NCBI RefSeq assembly: GCF_036711975.1
Contig: NC_091972.1
Location: forward strand, 2,423,001-2,487,000
Direction of reading: 5' to 3'
Length of the DNA stretch: 64,000 nucleotides
Origin: Onthophagus taurus
Taxonomy: Eukaryota > Arthropoda > Insecta > Coleoptera > Scarabaeidae
Shown here: piece by piece, positions 1-12,300 of the stretch
Layout: each line of letters opens with the position of its first letter
How positions within the stretch are numbered: the first letter of the stretch is position 1
Translations under genes and position numbers: made by a program
Notes under the pieces: generated by a model
The model's database searches: none
What the model was told of the DNA's origin: nothing
The model's input: the letters and a program-made list of their open reading frames with translations, nothing else

Positions 1-532
1 GAAATATGTTTTTTTAATTTTTAATTATACTACCGTAATTTACAGGAAACTGTAAATTTAATTTCTTGGAAGACACTAAAAGAAAAGTTAATTTTTAGCT
101 TTATTCTAAAACAATAAGAAATAGACCTGTCAAACCCTATATTTTTGTAATCGGAAAAAAAAATAACGAATTTAATAAGCGAATAATCAGTGGTTGTTTC
201 CATTTAAAAAAACGAACATTGCGTTAATATCTCAAAATCTAAAACCGAAAAAATTTTTTTGACTACGTCATCAAATTCTCTGTAAAAAAGTGTCCATATA
301 ATGTCTTAGTTATAATACTCCAGCTATAATAATAACCAAGATAATTGCGCTTGCTGGTTTTACGATATTTTCAATTTTAGCCTCTAGCGGAAAAACAAAA
401 GACGATAGCGCTATGAGGTTTTCGGCATTAGCAGTTTCTCGAAAAACGAGATCATGACATCTCAGCTACTTTTCTTCTAACTCTTATAGTTTTCGAGTTA
501 GCCTATTCGGACATCGAATTTGAACCACCCTG
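1..532. mobile_element. Right half of a TA-flanked foldback element (truncated by window edge)
   Basis: This stretch is the near-exact reverse complement of 24892-25423, and its outer part matches 25735-25993 in the same orientation. The right tip reads CCACCCTG followed by TA, the same terminus as the complete element at 24892-25993. It has no coding capacity that I can see. It is a second copy of one nonautonomous family, with the other arm outside the window. Confidence 0.8.
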
Positions 533-817
533 TACATAGCATAAGAAAGAAATCTTGCGCCAACGTGCGCCTTAACCAAAAAATTGGCAGTCAAAGATTA
601 CTTAACACATAATTGTGGATCTTATTTATCAAGAAGCAAAAAACAAACAAGTACGCAGATTTAGACAGTGTCACACAAGAAAATGTGGTAGACTTCAAAC
701 AAATGAAGATTTATTTAAAAGACTATTACTGAACTCCGATCCATTTATTAGTAACTTTTATAAAGAATGTTCAGATCAATCAATTGATTCATAATATATA
801 AAAATATGAATGAAGAC

Positions 818-979
818 ATGAAAAATTTACTTATACTGGACAAATCTCTAGAAGAAAAGGAAGGTAAAGAAGAAGATGATGATGATGAAGAAAGTGAAGA
901 AGAAGACAATAATGATGAAGAAGTAAATATAGAGGAACAAGATCTAGAAAATGAAGAAGGCTCACACAAATTGAGATAA
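818..979 (+). pseudogene. Acidic-tail coding fragment, possible transposase remnant
   Basis: This short open frame of about 53 codons is rich in Glu/Asp (runs of EE and DDDD) and ends in a stop at 977-979. Frames just upstream (about 640-770) also look coding-like, with a segment resembling the C-terminal parts of insect DDE transposases, but they are broken by stops. I do not recognise a specific family. Low-complexity acidic sequence can arise from GAA/GAT repeats alone, so the coding status is weak. The rest of 533-2289 holds nothing else that I can identify. Confidence 0.2.
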
Positions 980-2289
980 ATTTTGTTATGTTGGTGAATA
1001 TAACAATGAGTTTATTGAGTTTAACGATGAGTTTATTCTCGAATAGTTCTTAAAACATTTTTAGTAAAAGCTAAGTAAAATTGAACTATCTAACCAACTA
1101 ATTCTGCCAATTAATTTTGCCACATTTTTATCAAATTCCATTTCTGATAGGGTAAAAAAATTCATTTAAAATTTTCGACTTTCTTACCATTGAATATGGA
1201 GAAACGATAATTCAATTTTTGACCACTCTGTATAAGATACTTTAATACAACAAATGACAATCTGTTTGACAACATCTCAAGAGTAATCGTGCCAATTTAG
1301 AGCTTTTTTGAATGAACGTTGGCTGAGATATAAGGTTTTAAAGAGCATAAAGTAATTTGCCAAAGAAAAACTTAAAAACAAAATAACTCGAAAACGAAAA
1401 ATGGTAGGTAATAACTTTTATCAAAGTCAACTTATTTTGTCGAATATAATTAAAAGGTGCATTAAAAACTATAGCATTCCATTTAAAATAACGAAGTTGT
1501 GGTCTACATCCGGCAGACCGGAAGTGGCGGCCATTTTGAAAGTATTTTAGATCGAAAGCTTCGAATGAACAATCCATGTTGTCAAAATTTCAAACCGCTA
1601 CGAATAGTGGTACCTAAAAAAGTTCTAACGAACCAGTTACGTGATACATCCGGTATAGGTCCTCTATAAAACAATTTAGATAGGAATTTGCGATCACGTA
1701 ATTACACAAAAAAAATGTGAAGTAATATACGTCTAATGTTTTGCACAAAATTTTATAGTAATATTCTTCTTTAAAGTCCTAATTTATATGAAAAGAAAAT
1801 GAGTATGAATTTAAATAAAGTACTGCTTGCGTAGTACTACTTCCGGTTGACGAATTTAATTCAAATTTTGACACAACATTACCCTTTTGGTCTTATAATC
1901 ATATGCCAAGTTTCATAAAGCTAGCTAATTGCTAACACCAAAATAATATTTTCGATCGGATTTTCTTACCGCTCGGACCACTGTGCGACGGTACTTTAAA
2001 GTTCCGGTAGCTTTAAACACTCATTTTAAGCTGTAGTAATCTATTCGGCGCTTTTAGAGCTGTCGGTACTTTCCACTATACAACAAAAAAGCTTCGTGTA
2101 TTGTTTACGTATTGCAATTATCAAGATATATAATTACAAAACGTATCTATACAGATACGTTTTGGGCTTGAATAAAGCTTTGACTGACGAAGAGCTTGAA
2201 AAGTTATTGTTGAATTAGAAAATCTTCAGTTGCATAATTCTGAACAGACAGACATAGAAGATTAAGAATAGAGTAGAGTGAGATACCTA

Positions 2290-3262
2290 TGCTAAAACAT
2301 AAAGAAATAGAACAACTAACTAATCAAAAGGAGGAAAGTGACACTGAAGTCGTAGAAATACGTGGCAAAGGATCCAAGAAGAAGAACAAGGCAGAAATTG
2401 ATAGAAAATGGAGAAAACGGAAAAACAGACTGAAATTCCAAGGTACGATTATCTAAAAGGAATAATTGGTGATACTTTTGCAACTTGCAATAATCATACA
2501 GATTATTTTCTAACACTGATGGGTAACTGTGTGAAAGATATTACCTATCAAACGCTAAACTTGAAAGAAGAAAAGTTGCTGTGTTTCCTTGGCATAAATT
2601 TCTTAATGAGTTATCACAGTTTGCCAAGCTATAAACTCTTCTGGAGTAATGCTGAAGACTTAATAAAAATAGAATGATTTATTTCGATAACTTTTTACAA
2701 GTATCTGTCTTTTGGAAAAACTGAAACTAGCTTGTGGAACAATAAGGTCCCAAAAAGAGGCATCAAAAAATTTGGTGGATGAAAAGAGGAGACAGTAAGT
2801 GCGTGAAATTTTGCTCTAATTACCGTAAAAAGGAAGCAAGACAACTTCCAAGAAGTGATATATGCTTCGTTAATTCTTTTGTTATATATTCTTGATGAAG
2901 AAAATTCACGAAAATGTCGTAGCGCAAGTTCACCAGCCCAGTTACCCAAAAGGTGAAAGTTTCGCTGTGGATCACTTTTGGAAAAGAAAGAGGAAGGTGT
3001 AAAAATTGTTCTGTCAATGCTATTTAGTTCAGACTCTACAAAGAACTCTTTTTCTGAATATCATAATGTGATTTAGCTAAAACAAGTGTTACTTATTTTC
3101 TAAATTTTAATGCCTGACAGTACTCTCAAGTAGCATTATCCCCCTGTAATGGGGGGACTGTCATATTTTGCTAAAATTAATCCCAAAGGCCTTTACTGAC
3201 AATGAGTGATTTTGATACAGAAAGTTTCAAAATCTTTAACTTCTTGGGACACAAAGGGTTAA
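2290..3262 (+). mobile_element. piggyBac-like transposon relic with right terminus and TTAA
   Basis: The left part carries decayed piggyBac-type transposase sequence. The right end at about 3236-3258, read inward on the minus strand, begins CCCTTTGTGTCCCAAG and is followed immediately by TTAA at 3259-3262. CCCTTT-type ends and TTAA target duplications are characteristic of the piggyBac superfamily. I did not find a matching left inverted repeat with TTAA, so the left boundary is only where transposase homology starts. The region between about 2815 and 3236 has no preserved frame. Confidence 0.6.
2408..2815 (+). pseudogene. piggyBac-like transposase pseudogene
   Basis: The first frame (2408-2677) shows the PGBD-type pattern of a large aromatic-rich helix followed by EEKLLCFLGINFLMSYHSLP and a SNAEDL segment, as at the start of the piggyBac transposase core. 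Directly after its stop, another frame encodes a YFDNFLQ-like motif and a CGTIR-like segment, which in intact piggyBac proteins lie about 200 residues further on. The middle of the catalytic region is therefore deleted and frames are shifted. Upstream lysine-rich frames near 2340-2440 may be the N-terminal region. The relic cannot be active. Confidence 0.6.
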
Positions 3263-3339
3263 AAAAGATCACATATCAAAGTCGAAATCAGATTATTAGT
3301 TACTAATTTATTATAAACTAGATTAACTTCAGTTATAAA

Positions 3340-4085
3340 ACTTCTATTATATGATAACTAACTTCAGGTTTAAAATGTCAACCTCAATTTTGACATATTT
3401 GTAATCTTCATTAAAAATCGATTAAAATGAGTACAAACACGGCATATTTATCTTCAATATTAATGACGTTACGGTCAACTTCCGGTTAAAAATGTCAACG
3501 TTAATTTTGACATATTTGTAATCGTCGTGAAAAATCCTTTAAAATGAGTCCAAACATGATACGTTTAATTCCAATATTACTCGAGATATAAGCAAATTCC
3601 GGTTGGAAATGTCAATGTCATTTTGACATATTCATAATATTTATAAAATGTCTTAATATTTGTCATATACATAAAATGTAATAAAAGAAATAAAAAATTA
3701 AGGTTGGTATTAATATTTAAGAATTAAATTGCTATCTTCATTGTTGCTAACTTAAGGTTTAATGTTTTTTATTCTAACTTTTTTGTTTTTTGAGAGAAGT
3801 GCGTCATCTTTGTACTCATTTTAAAGGTTTTTTAATGAAGATGACAAATATGTCAAAATTGACGTTGACGTTTCAAATCGGCAGTGATTGTATTTTCATT
3901 AATATTAAAGTTAAATATGTCGAGTTTGGACTCATTTTAAAGGATTTTTTATGAAGTTGACAAATATGTCAAAATTAAAAGTTCGAACTTTTTGGTTTTT
4001 TGAGATAAATGCGTCAAGTTTGGACTCACTTTAAAGGTTATTTTATGAAGATTAAAAATATAATAATAAAATTAAAGTTGACATT
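3340..4085. repeat. Foldback cluster of ~120-bp repeats
   Basis: About three direct copies of a ~120-bp unit lie at 3370-3640. Each contains a TTTTGACATATTTGTAATC-like core and a following AAAATGAG segment. The same unit appears in inverted orientation at about 3790-4080, where the core reads GACAAATATGTCAAAATTGA. A further single inverted-orientation copy is at 4885-5000. The array could fold into a long hairpin. No open frame is conserved across copies. It is probably a nonautonomous element family; terminal repeats and target duplication were not resolved. Confidence 0.6.
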
Positions 4086-4581
4086 GACAACTGAAAGTTT
4101 TTTTCACGACTAAACCCGAATGTTTCTAGTTCTAGTTCAATAAAAATATACAACATAGTAATATCTTATGCTAACTAGTGCTACCTACCGCTGTCGTTTG
4201 TAAAATAGATAAGATCAGAGATGTTAATTTACTTGTAGAGTCTCTGAAGATGACACAGGGCCAAAACTAATTAGACATAAATTCTATATAAAATAAAAGA
4301 CATAAACTTTTAATTTCATACTAACATCTAGAAAACGACACTGGCCCGAAATTGTAGGTTCATCTATTTTTTCTATTGTAGAATTTCTTGGTTTGTCTAA
4401 ATGTCGTATCTAATCGTAAGTCGATTCTTAGACGTATGATGCAAATCGGACATGAAATCGTATAACGTGATTGGCGCTTAGCTTTATCGTTTTAAACAAA
4501 TACAGTGAAATTCCCCTAACTCGAATCACTAAGGATACGTATATTTAAAACAGAAACCTTAATACTATTGTAAGTAGAAAG

Positions 4582-4800
4582 TTAATCAAGTTTTTTCAAG
4601 TAATCCGTAATTTTCTTTTGGCTTGAAGCGAACAATTTCTTTTTGTCGAAAAAATCTCCTATGAAATGTAAAGAATTATGAATATTATCTGGAACATTCT
4701 CTCTTGATAATACAAAGGTTTCAAGCTTTCTAAGAGACGAGTAAGCTTCATCTGATTCTGAAACAATAAGAATATTAGGTTTGTTTTGGTTCAAGAGTCT
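4582..4800 (-). pseudogene. Possible Tigger/pogo-type transposase C-terminal relic
   Basis: The minus frame ends in SSQKKITDYLKKLD. A leucine-rich segment and an ITD(F/Y) ending are typical of the C-terminal tail of Tigger/jerky-type pogo transposases. Upstream, the same strand is serine- and acid-rich but broken by a stop. No DDE catalytic region is visible. This is a family-pattern judgement rather than an alignment, so confidence is limited. Confidence 0.35.
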
Positions 4801-4884
4801 GTAGTTTCTGAGCTAGAGTCTATGTGGTTTGATTCTGTAGTTAAAATTACTTACAGAGCGCATTCGAATATTTTATTTTTTGTT

Positions 4885-5000
4885 TAAGGTTTTTTTAATG
4901 AAGATGACAAATCTGTCAAAATTGACGTTGACGTTTCAAATCGGAAGTGATTGTATTACCATTAATATTAAAGTTAAATATATCGAGTTTGGACACTTTT
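4885..5000. repeat. Solitary copy of the 3340-4085 repeat unit
   Basis: This closely matches the inverted-orientation unit at about 3835-3945, sharing the GACAAAT.TGTCAAAATTGA core and the following GACGTTTCAAATCGG segment. It shows that the unit exists as dispersed single copies as well as in the foldback cluster. Confidence 0.65.
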
Positions 5001-6303
5001 ACCTACCAGACAGCATGAAAATCTTTAAAAACGATAAAATGTCGCTTAGTCAAGTGATGTATAACGCGGTCCAATTAATTTTAACTATATAACTAAAAAA
5101 TTATAAATATACTTATGGAAAATCTAATGAGATCTAATAAAATAAGTTTAAAAAATATATACCATAGTTGTGTAAGGTGACTAAAAACCACAAAAAATAA
5201 GATATCTTTTAAAATTTCTTTTAAATTGTTGTGCACACAGAGCCCCCAACCCAGCGATGGAAACATTATAAAACAGCTCCGAGCTCAAGTTCACGTCATG
5301 GAGAGCCGACTTCGCGTTATCGTTCTTCCCCATACACACGTCCGTCAAAATAAAAAACGTCCCGTAACCGCCCCATAATCGATCAAACAAAAAAAAATCG
5401 TTGTAATCTCAATTTATAACTAACCACGTAAAAAATTAATTAATGAATTAGTTAACGTGTCGTAGTTTAAACGTTATGATAATAAAAAAAAATTAATAAT
5501 AACTATTACCTGAGTGTTGAAGAAAATGAAACAAATAATATTTAATTAATAATTAACTTAATAATAATAGATGCAAAATCTTAAAGTTACAAAAAAATCT
5601 CATTGTAAGTCTTTTCTTTTTTTTAGATATAAACGTTAATTTGAATTATTAAAATGAAAATCGATTATTAAATAAAATGTACGTATTCGAAGTAGTTGTT
5701 GTATTTGATATAAACGTGTGTTAAATGAAGGATTTAATTTATTTTATTTAATACAAAATAAAGCAGCCAAAGTGTTATAATATTTTTTAGACAACTGGAC
5801 TTCAGGTAAAAACCATTTAATTTAATTTTAAAACTTAAAAAAATTAAAAACAGTAATACATCTTAGAAAGAAAAAACTTTAACAATCTAAATTAAACAAA
5901 AGAAACCTGCATGTTAACAAATCCTGTTTTTAATTTAAAATTGTATCCTCTAAATTATTTTCTATGTTACAGGTCTGTAGAGGACAATTCGGGGCATTTT
6001 ATTCCAATTTATTAATGAATCAGACTGTGATTTTATTTTAAGAGATTTTTATTTATTACATAGTTTTTAACAAAACAAATAATTGATTTTTTTTAACCTA
6101 TACCTAAATATTAAAAAAAAGAATCTTCAAGATACAGAAAAAGTTTAAGAGAGGCGCAACGCATTAATTATTTATTTACATTTTTTTTTAAGAAAACACA
6201 AACAGTAATTGATTGCTACTTTTGTATAAAAATATTAAATTGTATAAATACATGTAAGGCACCAGCACAAATGGTGTGGGGGACAATTTTATACTTATTC
6301 TTA
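5001..6303. other. AT-rich flank and HADHB 3' untranslated region
   Basis: Most of this stretch is featureless A+T-rich sequence. The part nearest 6303 is downstream of the HADHB stop on the minus strand and includes TTTATT (minus-strand AATAAA) near 6048, a plausible polyadenylation signal. A slightly GC-richer minus-strand frame at about 5215-5400 (containing RLWGGYGTFFILTDVCMGKN) looks coding-like, but I do not recognise it and saw no convincing splice sites around it. Confidence 0.4.
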
Positions 6304-9300
6304 TTAAATCGCTACTGCATCTGGATGTCGTTCCAAAATCATTGCAACACCCTAAAAAAGAATAACAAATTATGATAAAATAAAAGTCATAAAGATAGTT
6401 GATATAGTCAAGATTAAAATCAGTTTGTTGTAGTTTTTTGTTATAGCCACAGAATAAAGAATAATACCAGAAAGAAAGGTCAAATATTATTATTAATTGG
6501 GATTATAATCGTAATGATATTTATCTTATTGCAAAATAGCTGAAACAAATATTTTTTATCTTATTTACACACCAAGTTAGGCACAGAACAGGACAAACCC
6601 ACAAAAAACTGCCTTGAAAATTACAACAAAAATAGAACAAAAACATATAAACACCATAAAATATAACGTAACATAACTGTAAAGATAACAATAGACATAA
6701 TAAATAAAATAAGAACAAAAATAATAAAACAAAACAAGAGTCAACAAATTCAGAATATGCGACCAGAGGAAGTGGAAGCGACAGAAAGTAACCGCTTAAA
6801 TAGAGTTGCTGAAAATGTCTATCTCCAAACCAGTGCGCTGAAAACAATTGCATGTTCGAGCCATTGTCAGCATAGGAGAGTTTTGAAAAATGTTTGAACG
6901 AATAATAGGAGTATAAAACAAATAATCTAGTCTGAGCAGTCGGGGTGGGACGCGAAAATTAATACTCTCCAGTAGTGGAGGAGAATCAATTACGTTATTA
7001 ATGATTTTGTATTTGTAGTATGTTAACGCATCACTACATGCAGACTCGTAATCAACATAATCCATGTTAGTCCTGTAGCTGAGGAGCTTCACCATTTTTT
7101 TTTGACTTTTTTCTATTGTACTTATATAAAGTTGATATTGAGGATTCCAAACTGAGCTACAAAAATGTAACACGCTGTGAACATATGCAAAATGTAATAT
7201 ATACTTTAATTGCTTTGATGTCTATAAAATTTTTTGTTGTTCTAAGAAACCACCCCGTTTCTCAAAAGTAAGTTTTTGGTCAAATATCACACCAAGATCT
7301 TTAATATGAGATAATCTCGACATGGCTGCGCCCCCAAGACCATAGTCGTATTTAATTAAGTTCAATTTTCTTGTGAAAGAAATTATATAACCCTGAGAGG
7401 CCGATACATTCAATGTTGTGGTGTCATCCGCGAAAAGGATATTTCTTGTATGAGCAGGCAAATGTGATGGGAGGTCATTGATGAATATTAAGAAGAGAAT
7501 AGGACCGAACACAGAACCCTGAGGTACGCCGTTGAATGTGACACACTATTGTCTCTCGAATAAGTGGGAAAATAAACTAACAGTTGTAAGACTATGTATT
7601 CACAGTATGTTAATATTTTTGATCTATTAAATTTCTTAAAACTAAATTAATTGACGAAGGTCTTCATTAAGTAATTTTGCAGAATTTCTGGTTTTTGTAA
7701 TTTGATACGAATGGTATATGCAACGTCTTCGACATCGACTACTACTTAAGACTATGCACATTCAACCAAGCAACGGAAGCAACAAAAGATTTTAGTTTAT
7801 TCTGATTTTGGAGCGCCACATACAGGTGTCTTACCGAGACCGGTCATTAGACGTTTCTGAGATTATCAGTTGCAGATTTATTCAGCCGAAAAATATTTCG
7901 GTCAAAAACAACGCAATTGATAATACTTAAATCTGAATTCTCAAATTTTTATTATTCTGTATTGTCCAGAACCCCAGAAACATCTAATGACCGGTCTCGC
8001 TAAGACACCTGTATATGTAAGTATTTTGATATTAGTTAGACATTTAGTTTGCTTTTCGCACATTTCAACGGCGAAAGTTAAAAACGAGTAGTCTTTACGA
8101 AGTGCAATATGAAATATATTTGCAAGTATGGGTGGTAAAAAAGGAACGCGAGGTTGATGCAGCATTTAGATACCGTTTCATTGATTTTGTTTCTATTTTT
8201 ACTGCCCTTTCTAACATTGTTGTTTGCAAATAATGTGGATCCAAAATTGCACTTGCAACAAGAGCCATGCGCGAGCGATAAGTGTTTTTCGAAGAAACAG
8301 AATTATTCATGCAGAACAACCAAGTTGGAGGAATAACAGTTTCTGGTGATGGAACATGGAAGAAGAGGGGATTTTCATCGGGTAAAATAGTTGATCTGGA
8401 AATAAAGTCAAAAATTTGCAAAAAGTGCAGTTACTGGAATGGTAAAAAAGACACTGCAGAATACCAAGATTGGGTCGAAGATCAAAAAAGAAAAACGTGA
8501 TATAAACCAAACCGGATCTTCAGGAAAAATGGAAGTGGATTTCGTCGTAGAGATGTTTCAACGATCCGAAAAAAAAGCATAATTTGAAGTACTGTTTTTA
8601 CAAAGGAGACGGAGACGGCAAAACTTTCAAAGGTAGGTATTATGGACCCTTAACCTTACGAAAATATTAAAGTGACAAAAAAGAATGCATCGATCATGTG
8701 CAAAAGCGAATGGGTTAGGTTGGGTTTAAAAGGAACAGAAGTCTAGGAGGCAAAGGAAAATTAACGGGGAAATTAATTGATGAACTTTCCATATATTATG
8801 GATTGGTTATTCGTAGAAGTCACAATTCCCTAAAGAATATGAAAAAAGAGATCTGACGAGAACACCCACAAGCCAGCAATGGACAATGATGGTTTCACCG
8901 CTGTGAAACTTGTATATGAAGAACTTTCCAGAGAACATCTTTTGACAAGATGTTTAGGGGGATACACACAAAACAATAATGAAGGTTACAAAGCTTCATG
9001 ATGTGGCAAGAAAGTGGTTGGCATTGCGTCTGATATTGCCGCTTGTAATTTTAATAATACAAGCATTAAAGTTAACAATTGGAAGATCGTGCTTTGAGTT
9101 TTGCCACGAAACGGACTCACGTCGCATGACCAATGAGGCTAAAGAAGCTCGTAGAAGCTTATTGTCAGACAGATTAGCTGCAGAAGAAGAGAATGACCAT
9201 CAGGAAGGACAAATGTACGGTGCAGGAATCGCTGATTAGAAATATTTAATTTTTCCTATTGATCAACTTTAACGTCTTTTTTAAAAATTAAATCTTTTCA

Positions 9301-12300
9301 ATTTATGCGGATGATAACTCCCTCATTTCTAAACGGATTTTCAAAAAATGTTATATTATGAGTTTGTATCATCTTACTCTATCTACCGTTTTTCGATGTA
9401 TCTCAAGTTGTCTCTTTTACAAAATTTTTACGTATGTTTTTTATCAATAAATATGACAATCCTGGTAAAATCGGCACCATTTTGTCAAAAAGGAACATTT
9501 TTTAAAATCCTACGTAGTTCCCTAGCTTTTGAGTTTAAAAAAGTAATCGTTCTCGAAATTTGATTATTCGACTTCCGGTGTAGGAGAAATCCTGCACACC
9601 AATTGACCCTGCTCGACTTGCAAGCCTAACATTGCAGACATCAAGCGGGCGTAATTTTATTTACTGTTAATAAATAAAATACGTTTTTAAAACTAGAAAA
9701 GCTGCTTATAAAAACCCGTTTTTTCCTACGCAGCAAAAAATCTTAAAGTTATCTTTATTTTCGTCTCTCCAAGGTGGCTAACCCCCTTAATTATTCAAAA
9801 GAGCTATAACTCCACTTGATAAAGAGGCGCCCTAATATTGTGACAAGTTTTGGGTTAATATAATCTTAATAACTGAGCCTATACTAAAACATAGGCACCA
9901 CCTTCAAGTTTTTTTTTGTATCATTATGATGGAAGAAACGTTAAAGGTAAAAACATAAAATTTCGGAATGAATTAAATATCAATTTTTCAAATTTTAGTA
10001 TTTTGCCATATATTATCTTTGTTCCAGTGACATATTTTTCATTTTTACCTGACCACCAGCTGCACAAGCTGCAACTAAACCAAATTGTCCATCTTCACGA
10101 ACAAGCCTATGAGCGGTATGCATAGCCAATCGAACACCGGTTGCTGCAAAAGGATGACCAATAGACAAAGAACCACCCCATGAATTAAATTTATCCATAT
10201 CGGGAGAACCGACTTTTTTAGGACGATTCATATATTTTTGAGCGAACCAATCACTATCCATGGCTTTTATATTTGCAATAATTTGACCCTACAAATCAAA
10301 TCCATATTAAATCAAATCTTAATTTAAATAATAACAAAAATTTACCGCAAAAGCTTCATGTAATTCCCAAACATCAATATCCTTCAAAGTTAATCCAGCT
10401 TTCTCAAGTACTTTAGGTGTGGCATAAGCCGGCCCCAAAAGTAATTGATCAACGGGATCTTGCGAAACATAAATAAAATCGCGTAAATACGCCTTTGGTT
10501 TTAATCCCAAAGCTTTAGCTTTCGCTTCGGGCATGATTAAACAAGCGGACGCGCCGTCCGTTAAAAAGGAAGCATTAGCTGCCGTCACGGTTCCGTGTGG
10601 TTTAATGAAGGCCGGTTTCAACTTGGCTAATTGATCGGGGGTTGAAACTCTAATTCCGTTATCGCGATCGATCGTTTTTGAAACTCCCGTTATAGTCACA
10701 GGGAGCATATCGGTGAAATAGCCTTTTTGGTGAGCTTGATGTGCAAATGAATGGGATCTTAAGGCGAAATCGTCTTGTTCTTTTCTTGTAGCGCCGAATG
10801 CCGCTGCTAAACGATCTGCTGAATGACCCATTGTTTCTCCTGATGAAAATTCGGCAACAGCTGGAAGCTACAGGGAGAAGATTAAATATTTGATTATTGT
10901 AAAGGCCACTTTACAGTAAGCAATTTTTTTTGCATGCAAGGTATCTCGCACGAAGTTATTGCGGCAATATCTAGCGCAATTGACTTTACATTTGACAACT
11001 TTTAACTGCAATATTTCAATTGCAATCAATGCTGCCAACATATATTTAGTAAAAATGTACTGCAAGTATTCAGTACTTTTTTACTTTAACTTGATTGCTG
11101 CCAGTACTTTCAAATTGTAGATACTTAATACTTGCACTTTCAGTATTTAGCTTAAAATGTACTGGATACTTGTTACTTGTTTGACATAAGAAGTACTTGA
11201 AGAACTATTTGTTTACTCCAAGTAGTTTATCTACTTCCAGTACTTTCAATAGTAAGTAAAATAACAATTTTTTAAAGTTTTCTTCAAAATCCTAGACAGT
11301 CTTAGGAATTCTATGAAATCTTCATGGTATGCTTGAAAAATCAGGTGAAATTTCCTTGGATACACTAAAAATCCTAAGATATTTGTAAAGATCGATGGAT
11401 ATCTTTGAAAATGTGTCTAAATTGCTTAAAATTTTTAGAAATACCCAGTTGATTATGAAATTTTTTGGAAATCGTTTCAAAATCCCTAAAGGTGTTTGGA
11501 AATTCCTATAAAATCTTCTAAAAACTTGAAATTCTGTTAAATCTCTGCAAAATCCTAGATAACATCAGGTATTCTCAGAATTTTTTATGGTATACTTGAA
11601 AATTCGTTGAAATCTTTTGGAAATTTCTTAGAAATATTAAGAAATACCTACATAAGTGTCTGGGAAGAATTAAAAGTCCTGGACATTTGTAATAATCATT
11701 GGAAATCCTTCCAATTTTTCTAATAATCAATCAAAAACCTTGGATACACTCAAAAATCTTTAGATATCCATAAAAATCGATGGATATCTTTGAAAATGTG
11801 TCCAAATTCCTTAAAATTATTATAAATACCTAAGTAGTACATAAAAAATTTTGGAAATCGTTTCAAAATCCCTAGATATGTTTGGAAGTTTCTATAAAAT
11901 TTTCTAAAAACTTGAAATTCTATAGAAATTTTTGCAAAGTACTAGATAACCTTAGGTATTATGAGAAATTTTTATGGTATACTTAAAAGTTCGTTGAAAT
12001 CTTTTGGAAATTTCTTAGAAATATTAAGAAATGCCTACATAAGTGTCTGGGAAAAATTAAAAATCCTCGGCATTCGTAATAATCCCTGGATATCCTTGGA
12101 AATCCTTCCAATGTTGCTAAAAATCAATCAAAAACCTTGGTTTTACTCAAAAATCTTTAGATATCCATAAAAATCGATGGATATCTTTGAAAATGTGTCT
12201 AAATTCCTTAAAAATTTATAAATAACTAGTAGTATATAAAAATTTTTGGAAATCGTTTCAAACTCCCTAGATCTGTTTGGAAATTCCTAAAAAATCTTCT

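Noticed and set aside
11961-12170. Open frames inside the 394-bp satellite (also 14360-14566 and 15137-15343)
   Set aside because: They exist only in single units or recently duplicated units and are not kept across the array.
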